From Lingula anatina (lineage: Eukaryota; Brachiopoda; Lingulata; Lingulida; Lingulidae), in contig NW_019774992.1 in the NCBI RefSeq assembly GCF_001039355.2, positions 283,958-343,957 of the forward strand: a stretch of DNA of 60,000 bases, read 5' to 3'. Every line of letters starts with the position of its first letter. Positions within the stretch are counted from its first letter, which is position 1. The notes under the pieces are model-generated. The model was not told the DNA's origin, searched no databases, and worked only from the letters and a program-made list of their open reading frames with translations. A program made the position numbers and the translations under genes. Shown here piece after piece: positions 48,441 to 60,000 of the stretch.

Positions 48441-48893
48441 AAAAAAAAAAAAAAAAAAAAACAAAAAAAAAAACAACGTACAAGCCGAGTAAAAAGTGAA
48501 AATTACCCAAAATAATAAGTCGGTAAGCTTGAAAAAGCTTTAAAACTGTACCTTTAACATATATCTGGTCGTAAACATCACTTATCTACCCGTTTCCCCA
48601 GTTTTTAAAGAAACGAAAAATCAATAGGGCGCGTTTAGTGGCAATGATTTAACATTGTTGACCGCTAATCATGCGCCTTTAAAAGTATTCAAAATATTAA
48701 AAATGTTTGCAATACAATGCCCAACAGTATATCCCGTCATTTGGAAACAGCAGGGCAGTAAAAAAGAGTATTCAAAGTGTAAATGCAGTCACTTCAAAAA
48801 AAAAAAAAAAAAAAATTGACTAACTTCCAATGCGGAAATCCACATTAAAAAAATTGCAGTGCACTGGAAATGACGTGACACACTCACACCCAC

Positions 48894-51151
48894 CTGAAAG
48901 AGCGACCAATGAGAGCTTATTTTTCTCGTGTTCAGGGGCCCATTCCTTCCATATGCCCTGCTGGGCTGGGATTTGAACACCCTGAAAAACAGAGTAATAT
49001 ATTTACTAACTCTGTATTTAAAACATAATTTGTAACTTATAAGAGAAAGGACAGCCGTCACCGTTCTGACTTGCAGTCGCTGATAGAACCCAAGTTCTGA
49101 TCTGGGTTTATTTTGGACCGCAGTCAAGAGAAAGTATTATTATAGTCACACTTGGAAAATTAACCAAGTTCACATAAGGAAAGTTAACCATGATAGGACC
49201 GCGGTCAGGCGTTAACCGCAGTCGAAAATACCAAAGTAAATGTCCATAGTGTAAGGTAAACGCGGGATGTGATCGCGTGTAAAAATTAAGGGTGCGAGAG
49301 TGAAGTAAGGATGGAGGATGCAGGCCCGTAGCCAGCAATTTAAAAAGGAGGGGATCTATTTCTAAAACAGTGGACCTTAAAGATGAAACCTCCTTGTGCC
49401 TAGATTAAAATTTTACCCAGAGGGGACCTTTTCACAGCAAAGGAAGGGTTCTTCCGAACCCTCCGAACCCCCCTTGCTACGGGCCTGGGATGGGTGGTAA
49501 CTGCACGAGCACTTCCAGGACATCTAAACAAGGCATCGAACATAATGAAAATCGTAAATATAATGTAACTCGAGAGCTTTTCTGACATGGGACTTAAATT
49601 TGCAAACTGTTCTTTACATCTGTCGTCTGCTTTCGTTTTCGGCTCCATATCCTTGAAATCAGGATACCCCATGAATAAACAACTCAAGTATTCGTGCTTG
49701 TACTTGAATCAATTTATTGAACGTCATATCCTTACCATTGGCCCACTTACTAGCTCTGTGTTTTTTTTTTAGGCTAAGATACGTTGCATTTTTGTACTTG
49801 CTTTCCATTTCACTCCTGCGTTTGAGCCATGAATTAATTGGAACCAACGTGCGACATATTGAGGCTTCTGCACTAAGCCAGTGCACGTATAATGTAATCG
49901 TTCACTCGGATGTACAGGGTTCAGGGCGTGCAAATAATTCCGTGTGGAGATATAAGTCGTTTTCTTTACCCCTCTATACATGAGCATACTTTACCAGAGA
50001 CCACCTGCGTGATGACGTCATAACTGTAAAAAAAGTCATGAACCGCGCAGTAATATGAACAGCCAGTAAATAGACAGAGGAATGCCTGTGGATATCTCGT
50101 GTGAGACACTTCCCACTGTGGCCCTGGGCCCCGTAACTCGAAAGCATCGCGCATTGCGACCGAGCACAAACGTCTCGATTCCATAACTCGCCCATACTCG
50201 CCCCATATAATAGCCTCGAAATAAAAGGTGATATCCCTATTCGCAATTCGCGATGCTTTCGAGTTACGGGGGCCTGGTAGAAGGGAGGCAGAGGGTGACG
50301 CGTGAGGACGTGTTCTGCATAAGGGCGCTTTCAGGACAACTGATCCGCGAAAAAAATATGTTTTACCACAAATCGTGTGAATTATTAATATTAAGACCAC
50401 ATGGGTGTGACGATAGCGATCTATATGTTGAGTGCCAACTTTGAAAATGGCATTATATCTGAGGACAGTTTAGCTCACGTTGTTCTCATTTGGTCTGAAC
50501 GACTGAGAATGAAAACTAAAAAACGACCAATATCTATTTTGTAGCGTTCACATAACCCTCTGAGGATTAAGCTTCCACACAGAGTTTAATTTTCTTCACA
50601 GGACAATATAACATGTTTTGAGTAATATCCGTTTCATATGCACTGCGGTTTTATTGTACTTAATTTGTGGTTGTGCACAATTTCAAGCTCACCATAGTAC
50701 AGGCAGCGTGAAGAAAATAAACCACTGCTAATCGTGACTGTGAAATACATTAGTGTGTTTTTCCACAAGTAACTTTCGGTTTCGATTGAGGTTCCTGGAA
50801 GCAAATTCCTAGCTGAACCGCAGCTGGTATGTATAATGCAGTAGGATATATACTGGTACTGGTACGATATGAGTCACAGAGCCGCACATAACATACACAG
50901 GTGTTTAACTTGAGCGGAGTTCACGTACTTAGTACAATTCAATGATGAACAGTTATTTCTCAACGGCATATCGGTTTGGGGGGGGGGGGGGGGTGGAGCT
51001 TGGGGATGGGGCAGTGATATATATATATATATATAACATACACAGGTGTTTAACTTGAGCGGAGTTCACGTACAATTCAGTGATGAACAGTTATTTCTCA
51101 ACGGCATATCGGTTTTGGGGGGGGGGGAGGGTGGAGCTTGGGGATGGGGCA

Positions 51152-51213
<62 letters not shown>

Positions 51214-51930
51214 ACACACGAAACAAAAGCAGACAATTTTAGCACCCCACCCCCTTACCAAGAACTGCTCTTAATAACAGTTTGGTCAAATAATGGGAAT
51301 TTGTTTGTTTTTAATAGGTCTTGATATTTTGTACGCCACGTTGTATCTATGAACAAGAAATTTGCACACTCTATTTTTCCGATCCACTATAGCAATCAAT
51401 TTTTTTTTTTTTTTTGGGGGGGGGAGTCATTGAATCACTGATATATTGGATAAAAATGGAGTACTTAGTACCTAGAGACTTAGTCTACGACCTAAATGAA
51501 ATTAACGAGGTTATGCGTGCACAAGCACTTACTTCCGAGAGCCCTTGCAACAACCGAATAACGACAACCAGCCTCCAGTCGATTTTCATCATGGTGGGGA
51601 TGGTGGCGAACAACGCAAAGCTGATGACAGTGGCAGCACAGAACACCCTAAAACAACACGCACATGAAGCTTCATCAAACTTTTATCGAGATTTTTGTTT
51701 TACTGCAGTGTATACAGAAATGTATTGCGTTCTATGCGTCAAGAATAGTGTAGTTGGGTGTAAGACAGTTACAGATAGAGACAGTTTAAACGCAAGGAGA
51801 GAGAGAGGGAGAGAGAGGGAGGAATCAATTTCAAGTCAGACGTCAGTGCACATAAAATTAGATTTAAATACATAGATAAATAAAAGGAGAAATAAAGAGT
51901 TCGCAAATGAAACAACAAATTGGTATCAAA

Positions 51931-51965
<35 letters not shown>

Positions 51966-52159
51966 ATGAAAGACAAATATTAAAACCAAGTGAGAAAGTC
52001 GTACCTGTGAGCTGGTAGGGCAGCCGCGAGCACTCCCCCCGGAAGCTGTGTGATGATGTAGCCTATACCGTAGGCCGTAAACACCCAGCCCACCTCGTCC
52101 GTGCTCCACGGCAGCGTGAAATTATCTTCAGCTGGACACTGGAAAAAAATACAGAAAAA

Positions 52160-52200
<41 letters not shown>

Positions 52201-53956
52201 CTGGGAGACATGGAGGAGACAGCTAGGGTTATCAAGGTACACAGTACGCACACACGCACACACGCACACACGCACACACACACACATGTCTCTGACAATT
52301 TGATTCATCCTACAATGCCGCTTTTATGATAAAGCCATCAGCAGGGCGTCAGTTCATTTTTTAGAACAGCCATAAGCTGGAGAATAATTACTAAGTGAAA
52401 ATGAATAAATTTATTTCAGGTGTTATTTTGTTATCTTCACATGTATATGTCAGACAACAAATACAAGCATATGGTTGATGCATAACATACATTTAACTCC
52501 ATTGTTAAAGGAAACACATCTCTATTTACGACCACAAAACAATAGCGGCACTTCCCTCGTTTATCTTGGTAGTCGATACGACGGTCAAGTGTTCGGAATA
52601 ACACCTGATTAAGGGACCGTTCCCATAAAACTATCGTACTGTAACTATCAGGATAGACCTAGGGGATTCTCGCTTAGTTGCATTCCCTTTTAATAGTGCA
52701 AGAAAGTAATTTACCCCTACCCTCTACCAGGGCGACAGGTTGATTTTTCACAGGTATGTCTTCAGATAAATGGACAGTCATTTTGGTCTAAAATTTTCCG
52801 TTCCCCCCCCCCCCCCCAGCAGCTTCAGTGGGCATGAAAGACATGTACACTGTGTAAGCCTCTTAAACTGCATGCGATTTAGCGAGAATCCTCTCGGAGT
52901 TAGAGCAATCACGCTAGCACGATAGTTTTATGGGAACCAGTCTAAGACTGAAAATGACATTATAATATTACTAATTGTTATAGCTATAAAGCAAATTTAG
53001 TCCTGTCCTTAGCCAGGAAATGTGTTTTATCTGTTCATTTAAGGGTCAGGTCGGGTCAGGTATGTGTACGTAATATGTACTCGCATCTAGGTTCGATAAA
53101 CAAGCCTGTTGTGATAAAAGCAGTAAAGATTAAGATAATTAAGATTTAGATTTAAGAGATTTCAAATAAATACACTGGAAATTGGAGGAGTTTTGTATAT
53201 GCATAACATGTTTTTTAACGTAACTAAAACGTTCAAGCATGGTGGAGTATGTAACAGTTTTATCATGTAAAAGTACAAAAAATCCACTTATAACCAACAC
53301 ATTATTACTCCTAGTTACGAAGTCAGGTATCTTACATCAGGTAATCGCGCGTTTATCAGATAGATGATCCGAAAGTAAATACCCCCCCCCCCCAGGTGTA
53401 AGTTATTTCCAGACCAGTCTTTTTCGATTATCTTCTCGATGATAATTTCGATCTCGGTACCCGTTCTAAAGGACAAAATCAACCTATGTTTTATGCCAAT
53501 GTCCGTCGAAGACACAAAAAACAGCTGACTATAAACAACAGGCACTGCATTTCATTACTTTATATCGGTACTAAGTGATCTTACGATTGTTTTTCTATTA
53601 TGTTGTTGCACTTAATCATTGTGATCGATAACACGAGTAGCAATACTACTTAATAATATTCAGCATAAAATCAATAAGCAAAGACACCCAACGGCACTCA
53701 TCTTATCATAGACAAGGCCGCTGTCTACAGAATAGCTAAAGAGTCTGTTAGGAGGTGCATTTTTAGGAGAGGGTGCATACTACCCGGCGACGTACAAGGC
53801 TCAATATATTTATATAATTTAGTGCATACAACAGTTTCTTCCTGTGTGTATGCGTGTGTGAATGTGTGTGTAAAATTTCGGAGTGTGTATGTGTAAATTA
53901 TCCAGTGTGTGTCTGTGTGCTAGTGTGTGTATGAAAGTGAAAGAGAAATTGAATGA

Positions 53957-53995
<39 letters not shown>

Positions 53996-55017
53996 GTGTT
54001 GAACTCTCTCTCTCTCTCTCGCTCTCTCTCTCTCTGCGTATAGAATAGGTATCAGCCATGGACGTACTAGTCTCTATACACATACCTGTGTCCAAGTACA
54101 CGTACCTCTATTCAGTACAAATATTTCTTTTACTTCGTTTCTAGTCTTCAAAATATGTATAAGCAGAAATTCAATCTAATTTAGTTACCAGTGGATAAAA
54201 AATCAGCCATGGATTAAAAAATGAGATCAGATTCACTTGTAATTGATTGCTATTTATAACGTGCAAACTAGATTGCCCTGAGAGTATGGCGGGTTAATAA
54301 TGCCATATCAGAACTCAATGACAAAAGACTGATAATGGCGGATCTTTGTAAGAGTCCACCGACAAAGGACAAATGTTATAAGCCTTTGTAGTCAAGAGGG
54401 GCACACGTGAGAACAATAGTATTTGTATCGTGAAGGTTGTGGGGGCGGCTCGTTAAAGGATAACCATGGCAACGATACTACCAAGTGACCGTGCAAGTCC
54501 TTTTACTTTTACATAGGACACAGTGGTATGAGTCAGTTTGATGACCAAAATCATTAAGGTTAGTGAGAGTGTATAAAATGGATGAGCTTAGGAGGGACGT
54601 TTGGCTTGCTAATGTCCATGACTCAGTTGTTGTATTTTGACCAAGTAAAAAAAAAATTGAGCTCCTAATTTTAAAATTGGCTAGTCTTAGTGTATCAGAG
54701 CCATAGACTATATTTAAAAGCGCGATCAAGCAACCACTGGGACGTGTAAACTAAAATTTAACTAACTTAAATCCTATATATAATAATAGCTAGGGTGGTA
54801 GTACATGTGCATCAGCTTAAGTTTTACGTTGACACTGAACCACTATACTTACCGTTGAATTCAGAGCATCGCTGTGGCTTCCCTCTGTTCCGTTGGTCTT
54901 CACAACGTCGGTGAACGTGACGGATAAGGCGCTGCGCAGTCCGAAGGAGAGGCACAGCCCGAGAAAACTCAAGAAGGAGACCAGATAGCGTCTCTGAACC
55001 CATCCGCACCACGCCAT
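48894..55017 (-). CDS. SLC17 transporter 1 (VGLUT-like), exons 1-4
   Basis: Exons: 55017-54853, 52138-52005, 51647-51533 and 48981-48894, phases 0, 2, 0 and 1. With exons 5-11 the protein is 537 residues, usual for SLC17 (about 490-590), with 12 expected membrane segments of the major facilitator fold. Matches to VGLUTs include YIITQLPGG, RLLQGLSEG and GIWKEWAPEHEK. By count from the alignment, R28, R131, E138 and R278 sit where rat VGLUT2 has R88, R184, E191 and R322. The residue at the place of VGLUT2 H128 is Phe75. SLC17 proteins carry organic anions, including glutamate, sialic acid, nucleotides and phosphate, mostly in vesicles or lysosomes. The substrate cannot be set here: VGLUT-like, sialin-like and invertebrate-specific clades are all open. 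N-glycosylation sequons (NGT, NST) lie in the first luminal loop. The start is the Met before the first membrane segment. Confidence 0.88.
49321..49487. mobile_element. 167-bp MITE with CAGGCCCGTAGC ends
   Basis: It starts caggcccgtagccagcaa and ends ttgctacgggcctg, near-perfect inverted repeats. The flanks share ggatg on both sides as a possible target duplication. The termini resemble the CAG...CTG ends of hAT-type elements. It lies in SLC17 intron 3, between exons 3 and 4. Confidence 0.7.
50127..50274. mobile_element. 148-bp MITE with 25-bp inverted ends
   Basis: ggccccgtaactcgaaagca at 50127 is inverted at 50249-50274, with one inserted base. In SLC17 intron 3, non-coding. ORFs crossing it are chance. 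Confidence 0.75.
50888..51210. repeat. Tandem duplication of ~145 bp ending in TA microsatellites
   Basis: The unit ataacatacacaggtgttta to cagtgatatat occurs at 50888-51030 and 51031-51210. Each unit has a long G tract (about 17 and 13 G) and ends in a (TA)n run, short in the first and about 28 units in the second. In SLC17 intron 3. Confidence 0.85.
51928..51966. repeat. (AAAT)n microsatellite beside the SLC17 exon 2 donor
   Basis: About nine units begin about 40 bases into the intron after exon 2. An (AC)n run at 52162-52194 lies before the exon 2 acceptor, so exon 2 is bracketed by microsatellites. Confidence 0.9.
52619..52937. mobile_element. 319-bp inverted-repeat element containing part of another MITE
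   Basis: gttcccataaaactatcgt (52619-52637) is exactly inverted at 52919-52937, and a second inner pair (gggattctcgct at 52663, agcgagaatcct at 52881) is also inverted. Within it, about 52717-52770 matches the left end of the MITE at 24273 (ccctctaccagg), without a right end. In SLC17 intron 1. Confidence 0.75.
53956..54036. repeat. (TC)n microsatellite, two blocks
   Basis: Two TC runs separated by atgtgttgaac in SLC17 intron 1. Reverse-strand ORFs here are repeat artefacts. Confidence 0.9.
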
Positions 55018-55130
55018 GACGACGGCGTCTCCGAAGGAACGTAAGATGGCGTCGAAGAGAACAAGAGTGGTATTGATGATTGCTTCGTGTATGAGAAAAG
55101 AAGAGGTCTTGAATTCCTTTCAGAGGTCAG
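55018..55130 (-). promoter_or_regulatory. Upstream region of SLC17 transporter 1
   Basis: The ~110 bp before the start codon are less AT-rich and include aagatggcgtcg (+ strand, about 55046), a YY1-like core that often lies near transcription starts. Weak evidence only. Confidence 0.3.
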
Positions 55131-55551
55131 TCGTAACTGTTTTCTCACGCAAAGTAATGTTTTACTCGCCGTGAAATGTTAATGTGTGACACATCCAATG
55201 AATGCACTGTTTCTACGAGTTACTCTGGAGATCTTGGTGCATGCCGGGCTCGCACAAGGCCTTATCCGCGAACAACCTTGGCTCGCATCATATAATGTCT
55301 TCTTTGAGAAAATGTGAACTAGTTTATGACGCAGCCCGGAAGTTACCGAAAGGTTTATTCCTGGAAGGACAGTGCCATGGCTTTAAGACTCGTGCACTTC
55401 AATAATTATATAACCGAGTGAGTCACCGTCCTCTGCTGTAATTTTAAGTTCCGGATATGCAGGATAGGGGGAATCCCCATTCTACAGACCTGCTCTATCT
55501 CAGAACTCGAAAAAAGAGAAAATTTTGTACTAAGTAGAAAGGATGTGACGA

Positions 55552-55836
55552 CCCGCACGAAGATGCAGTAGTATCGAAGTAGCAAAGAAGCATTAACGCA
55601 GTAGTGGTGTGGAGCATATTTGCAGTAGAAATGCAGTATAGTCTACTGCAATTCTACTTCAAAAATTACATAGGGTTGTACAGAGGAGGAGCATTAATGC
55701 AGTAGATTAGCAGCATGATAGAAGCATGTTTCAAATATGCTAATTAGCTCCCACATCGAAGCAGATTTGAAGCATGTTTGCAGTATGATTGCAGTAGTCT
55801 ACTGCGCTGGAGTATCTACTTCGTTTTCGTGCGGGG
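55552..55836. mobile_element. 285-bp element with internal GCAGTAG/GAAGCAT repeats
   Basis: The ends cccgcacgaagatgcagtag and the inverted cccgcacgaaaacgaagtag bound a core of repeated gcagta, gaagca and agcatg words on both strands. The core can fold on itself at tctactgc/gcagtaga. No ORF with family features. Confidence 0.65.
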
Positions 55837-56142
55837 AGTCCTGACTTGTCATTTATATAGTCACGTGGGGATAAGAAAGGCAGGTATAAAGTTAAAGATC
55901 AGTGGCGAACGTTACCAAGTGTTTTGGTACTTAAGAGTAGTCCAAAATCGAAGGCTATTCTTCCTATTTCAAGTACATGGTGACAAGATAGGGTGACAAA
56001 GGGAAACTAGCGTAACCGCACCTAGTTGTAGCTGCCAGAATGGCGAATTTTAGTACAGTGCGTGAGAGCAAGAGATCGGACATGAAAAGGCAAAATATTC
56101 GGCATGAAGGTAAGTCTGACATTGACAAAAACGGGAGTGATA

Positions 56143-56392
56143 GAGTGGCGGATTTAGGGGGGAGGGGCGGTGTCAGGGGGGGTTCTGAAAAAAATCACAC
56201 CAATGGTCCCCTCTTGAAATTAGAATTTTGACTGGCTGAATCATAGTTTTAAACCGTACCAAATGGCACCGTTCGCCCTCTAAATACAATTTATTTTCGG
56301 GGCGCTTCAACGGACCCCGAACCCCACGCCAAGGGGAGGGGGGGGGGAGGGGGGTCTTACCCCCCTTCAAATAATCCTGGATCCGCCCCTGG
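56143..56392. mobile_element. Degenerate hAT-like MITE
   Basis: The left end gtggcggatttagggggg and the inverted right end (caggggcggatccagg) are imperfect inverted repeats about 250 bp apart, with G-rich inner flanks. The CAGGGGCGGATCCAG type end is common to nonautonomous hAT elements. No coding sequence. Confidence 0.5.
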
Positions 56393-56399
56393 TGACAGT

Positions 56400-56562
56400 A
56401 AAGTGTACGACGAGGTGACCGGTTTAGAACACGAACGAACCGGTTTAGCGCCGAATAAAGTTAGCTACTTGCTGGTAGTCCGCCTATAATATTGTCAGAT
56501 ATTGATACGTGTATCTTTTTAACGTAAGGACTCACACACACATTCATACACATACACACACA

Positions 56563-56606
<44 letters not shown>

Positions 56607-58090
56607 AGAGAGGGGGATCCAGTCATCACAAATTAAAGAAAAAAGTCATTTTTTTAAATTTTTATACGCACAACTGTGATATTCTTTTACATTCTTGTAT
56701 ATCGCTAATGTTCGCCGTTCGTGTACTGTTTAATTAATTACCGTGCTGAGACCAGAAAATTGAACAGATTGCCTTTTTTGGTTACGTTTTTTCCATCAAG
56801 ATCTATGGGAAATTGATAAGAATAAGTATTTATACCAACCAGATCACTAACTACATGCATTGCTAATAGTGCTGTTCCCTTAAACTTTGTTTGCTTCTCT
56901 TCCACGTGCAACGTACGTTTATGAAATACAGGATTTGTGAACGGTGCAATTTGAAATGTAACACCATTTAGTTGCCATAGCTATTATCACAAATAAGCCG
57001 TGTGACATACTTAAGAGAAACGGAAAATAAGGTTTAAGGAGAGTTTTTAATTGAATGACGTGAACTTAATTATGTGTATTCACGTGATCCGTGTAATTTA
57101 TCTTGTGTGTATCACGCCTGATTGTTAGAAACAGGCTTGAAACGCACATGCCGAGTTTGTCTTTCTCTTATCTCTTTGGGCTGGGCAACTTATGTTTTTT
57201 GTCGTTAAGTTTCAGTACTGGTGTGTTTATTTAACTTTTTTTATAATGTACTGGAATGAAAAATTGGGTCACAGAATCATTGATAGCTAAGTAATCTATT
57301 TTTTGCCAAGAACTACTGCATACTAGATGCTCCAAGTTTGTTATGTCGTACAATAAGGAAATTGAATTATTTATGCATGTATAATATCCATAAAGTAACA
57401 CAGTACTTTCAGATAAAGAAGTGCTCAATAAATAACTAGAATTCCAGGGTTATATAGCATAATACTTGTCAAACAGAGGCGTAATAAAAGCAGGGTTGAC
57501 AGAGATAAAGAACTTAAAAGTTAAGAGATGACAATGTTCCTTTCTATCTGTTGTCTATCAGTCAAAAATGTTCGATGGGTATTTAGGTCACAGGGCCCCA
57601 ACCTCGGATCAAGAAATCTCAACATTGTTTTACTAAGTATAAAATTAACAACTTATTTTGAGTTTAATCTTTAGTTGGAGATAAGGTAGTACTTTTTTTG
57701 TTGTAAAAGTATGTTTATCAAGCTTTGGTCATCATAATTGTATGACTATTCCATGTCAAGTCACATAGTCTCCTGATGGTTGAACCCGGAATTGACCTGG
57801 TTTGAAAAGATAAAAAGTGATAACCATGTGTGAAATCAGCACCGTCGATTGTGGTTTCGTCACAGCTAACGCAATCACCTCTGCAGGCACTATTCATTTT
57901 ATCTCTTCGGTCGATTGCTGTAAACTTCGGATGTGTGCTCCTCTTGTTATGTGATGATGAAAAAAGTGAATCTTGGCGAAAGTAAACGTATGCTTTTACT
58001 TTTCAGGAAAAACATTTCAGATGTTGCCTCACTTTATACCATAGCTGAATATTGTTGCATGATGATCCCTTTTACTAAACACGTTCGACG
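56400..58090. other. Intergenic region between the two SLC17 genes
   Basis: About 1.7 kb with an AC/GA repeat at 56531-56620 and no supported gene. ORFs here are short and lack family features. Confidence 0.6.
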
Positions 58091-58094
58091 CAAT

Positions 58095-58100
58095 TTTATT
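58095..58100 (-). terminator. Possible poly(A) signal of SLC17 transporter 2
   Basis: AATAAA on the minus strand (TTTATT on +), about 270 bp past the stop codon of the second SLC17 gene. Confidence 0.4.
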
Positions 58101-58366
58101 TTGTGCGTTGGATAGAGTATGCGCGTGCAATATGCTAGTGAACGTAATGTGGTTTTCCATTTTTGAACTTCAAATAGAGCCAGCCCTATTCATCTTGTAC
58201 TTTTCCAGTGTTTCATTCTTTTGATTACTTCAATCAACTGAATGAAAGGTGTGTCTTCCCAGGTTTTTGTTATATTTTCTGTTATCAATTAGTGTTTCTC
58301 AATGTAAAACATTACAAAGTGAAGCTTAAGATTGATTATAATACTGTCTGAACGATTGAATCAGTG

Positions 58367-58720
58367 TTAATATGGGGCCATAGAATCATAATACGATTCT
58401 CGGAGAGGATCATCGTCAAATATTCCATCATCATATTCATCATCTTCGTCATTGATCTCATCATAACCTGGATAACCCGAACCGCCGGTCTTTTCCGAAA
58501 ACCGAACGCTTCTACTTCGTGTGGCTCCGTAACTGGTCGTGTTTTTCCGCGTGATGTCAAGTTCTCTTGCGTCGCGGTAACTGGACCACGGCTGCTGTTT
58601 TCCGCTGGCGAATATGGCGAAAAATAGGACGCCGCCAAGTTCTATCCCCGCGGTCAACCAGAACACGTTGGACCAACCCGCAGGATCCTGGAACATGTAT
58701 CATAATAAATTTAACACCAG

Positions 58721-58792
<72 letters not shown>

Positions 58793-59652
58793 TTCATATA
58801 CTTATGCGTTTTACGTGTTATTTTCATAGATCTTTATGTTTGGTGATTATCGTGTAGTACATGTACATACGTTACATTTAATTCGCTTTTTTGCAACTTT
58901 TCCTATAGCAATATTCACAACAACCATTCACCATCTTCACAATGATTCATATACAGCATTATACACACTGAGATTATTTCGTATATTATTTTGTTAGATT
59001 TAACAATAATGCCGTCTGTTGGTGACAGGCATTCTTCACCCCCCCCTACATACCCTGTTGACGGTAAGAACCCCAACAACGTTGGGCATAATCATGCCAC
59101 CTATTCCTCCTAGTTTGGAAATGCCCATCAAAATGGCGGCATGGTCACGTGCTAAATCCAGGGGATTGGCTTGGTAGCCTACGTGAATAAACGCAATCTT
59201 AAGTCAAACGGCTCATCTTTACCAGATTTCCAAATCGTTTGATTTTTCAAAGGGCGAAGAAAGTTAACTGCGGTGATAATTAACTTTATTAGTAGCTCTG
59301 TACCGGTACAAACCACAATTTTCAAGTAGGCCTATAATGCAGATTACATCAATAATGTTTGAATATAGCTTGCATTTGTTGTATGTCTGACGTAAAACGT
59401 TAACTGTGGCATCCTTCTCGGTATATATACATAAATATGCAACAAAACGAAGTATCAAAACAAAAGAAAGTCGAAATGAAAATCGACATGTACATGCACA
59501 TTTTAGAAAATTAAATCTTCCGTACCTACCTGAAGCCGCAAACCCACTAGACCCACATGACACTGATAGTAAAACCACGGCTAAGATTTCATTCGGAAAA
59601 TATGACGTCATGAATCCAGCGACTATTAAGATTGTTGCCTCAAAGCCAAAAC
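58367..59652 (-). CDS. SLC17 transporter 2, last three exons (5' part beyond window)
   Basis: Exons: 59652-59530, 59178-59054 and 58687-58367 (stop TAA). Lengths 123, 125 and 321 nt and the phases match exons 9-11 of transporter 1, so the two genes are tandem paralogues. Conserved pieces are SSGFAASG, GYQANPLDLARDHA, ILMGISKLGGIGGMIMP and FFAIFASGKQQPW. The tail differs: it has an SYGATRSRS stretch and a long acidic run (DEINDEDDEYDDG), and no EERPLL dileucine. It still ends DSMAPY, like DSMTLY in transporter 1. The upstream exons should lie beyond 60000. It sits 3.3 kb from the start of transporter 1 on the same strand, in head-to-tail order. Confidence 0.88.
58723..58789. repeat. Compound (TC)n(AC)n microsatellite before SLC17-2 exon 11
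   Basis: It lies in the last intron, about 35 bases before the acceptor in transcript sense. Same composition as the repeat at 7279. Confidence 0.95.
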
Positions 59653-60000
59653 CTGAAAGCAGAATTTCATTTAGCCTAATGAAGAAGGGGGTGTATATGA
59701 AATGAACCCAGCTGGTGATGGAAAATCAATATGTCAGATAGTTCAGCTGTTTTACATTTGCCTGATTTAATAGATTTTCTGAAACGTGTCCACATCTCCG
59801 ATGCAAATAACAACCTGACGGCTTTTTTAATCTGCCAAATTAACTGCAAGTAATTCGACAATTGGACAATTTCATTAAATTATCAGTAAAATTCTTGAAG
59901 CTCATTTCAATAACTTAGTTTTAAAGAGGAATATTTTTTTTAAATACAAGACTGTTCTGTCACACGTCTTTGGCACCTGTACATGTACAGTGTGCAGGTA

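Overview
The window is animal nuclear DNA, most likely from a lophotrochozoan and probably a bivalve or gastropod mollusc. The evidence is short GT-AG exons in long AT-rich introns, many microsatellites and short inverted-repeat transposons, and two allele-like duplications beside assembly gaps that point to a highly heterozygous diploid. Nothing looks bacterial or viral. The species cannot be named from the sequence alone.

Layout. (1) 386-577 (+): last exon of a gene with a C-terminal MYND zinc finger. (2) 2249-4133 (-): complete TMEM107, a ciliary transition-zone protein in four coding exons, whose last intron has U12-type (minor spliceosome) signals. (3) 4546-15990 (+): COPB2, the beta-prime subunit of the COPI coat, about 950 residues in 19 coding exons, divergent from TMEM107 across about 0.4 kb. 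Its acidic-tail exon appears twice, on either side of a 668-base gap. (4) About 16.85-23.3 kb: intergenic with simple repeats. (5) 23312-30990 (+): FOXL2 in two exons, 376 residues, split by a 6.5-kb intron full of inverted-repeat elements. (6) About 31-35.6 kb: intergenic. (7) 38732-55017 (-): an SLC17-family transporter closest to vesicular glutamate transporters. Exons 1-4 are single copy. Exons 5-11 occur twice in two ~6-kb units (35631-42346 and 42348-48240) joined at a lone N and ending at a 199-base gap; these are probably two haplotypes laid end to end. (8) 58367-59652 (-): the last three exons of a second SLC17 paralogue that continues past the window.

The genes do not form an operon-like system. 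TMEM107 and COPB2 probably share a promoter region, COPB2 and FOXL2 are neighbours as they roughly are in human 3q22-q23, and the two SLC17 genes are a tandem family. I found no clear undescribed system. The best leads are the U12 intron, a four-residue insertion in the FOXL2 forkhead, the FOXL2-COPB2 linkage, matched filled and empty transposon sites between the two SLC17 units, and an SLC17 protein that lacks a histidine needed by vertebrate VGLUTs. Exon boundaries were worked out by hand from splice signals, reading frame and remembered family sequences; no database search was run.
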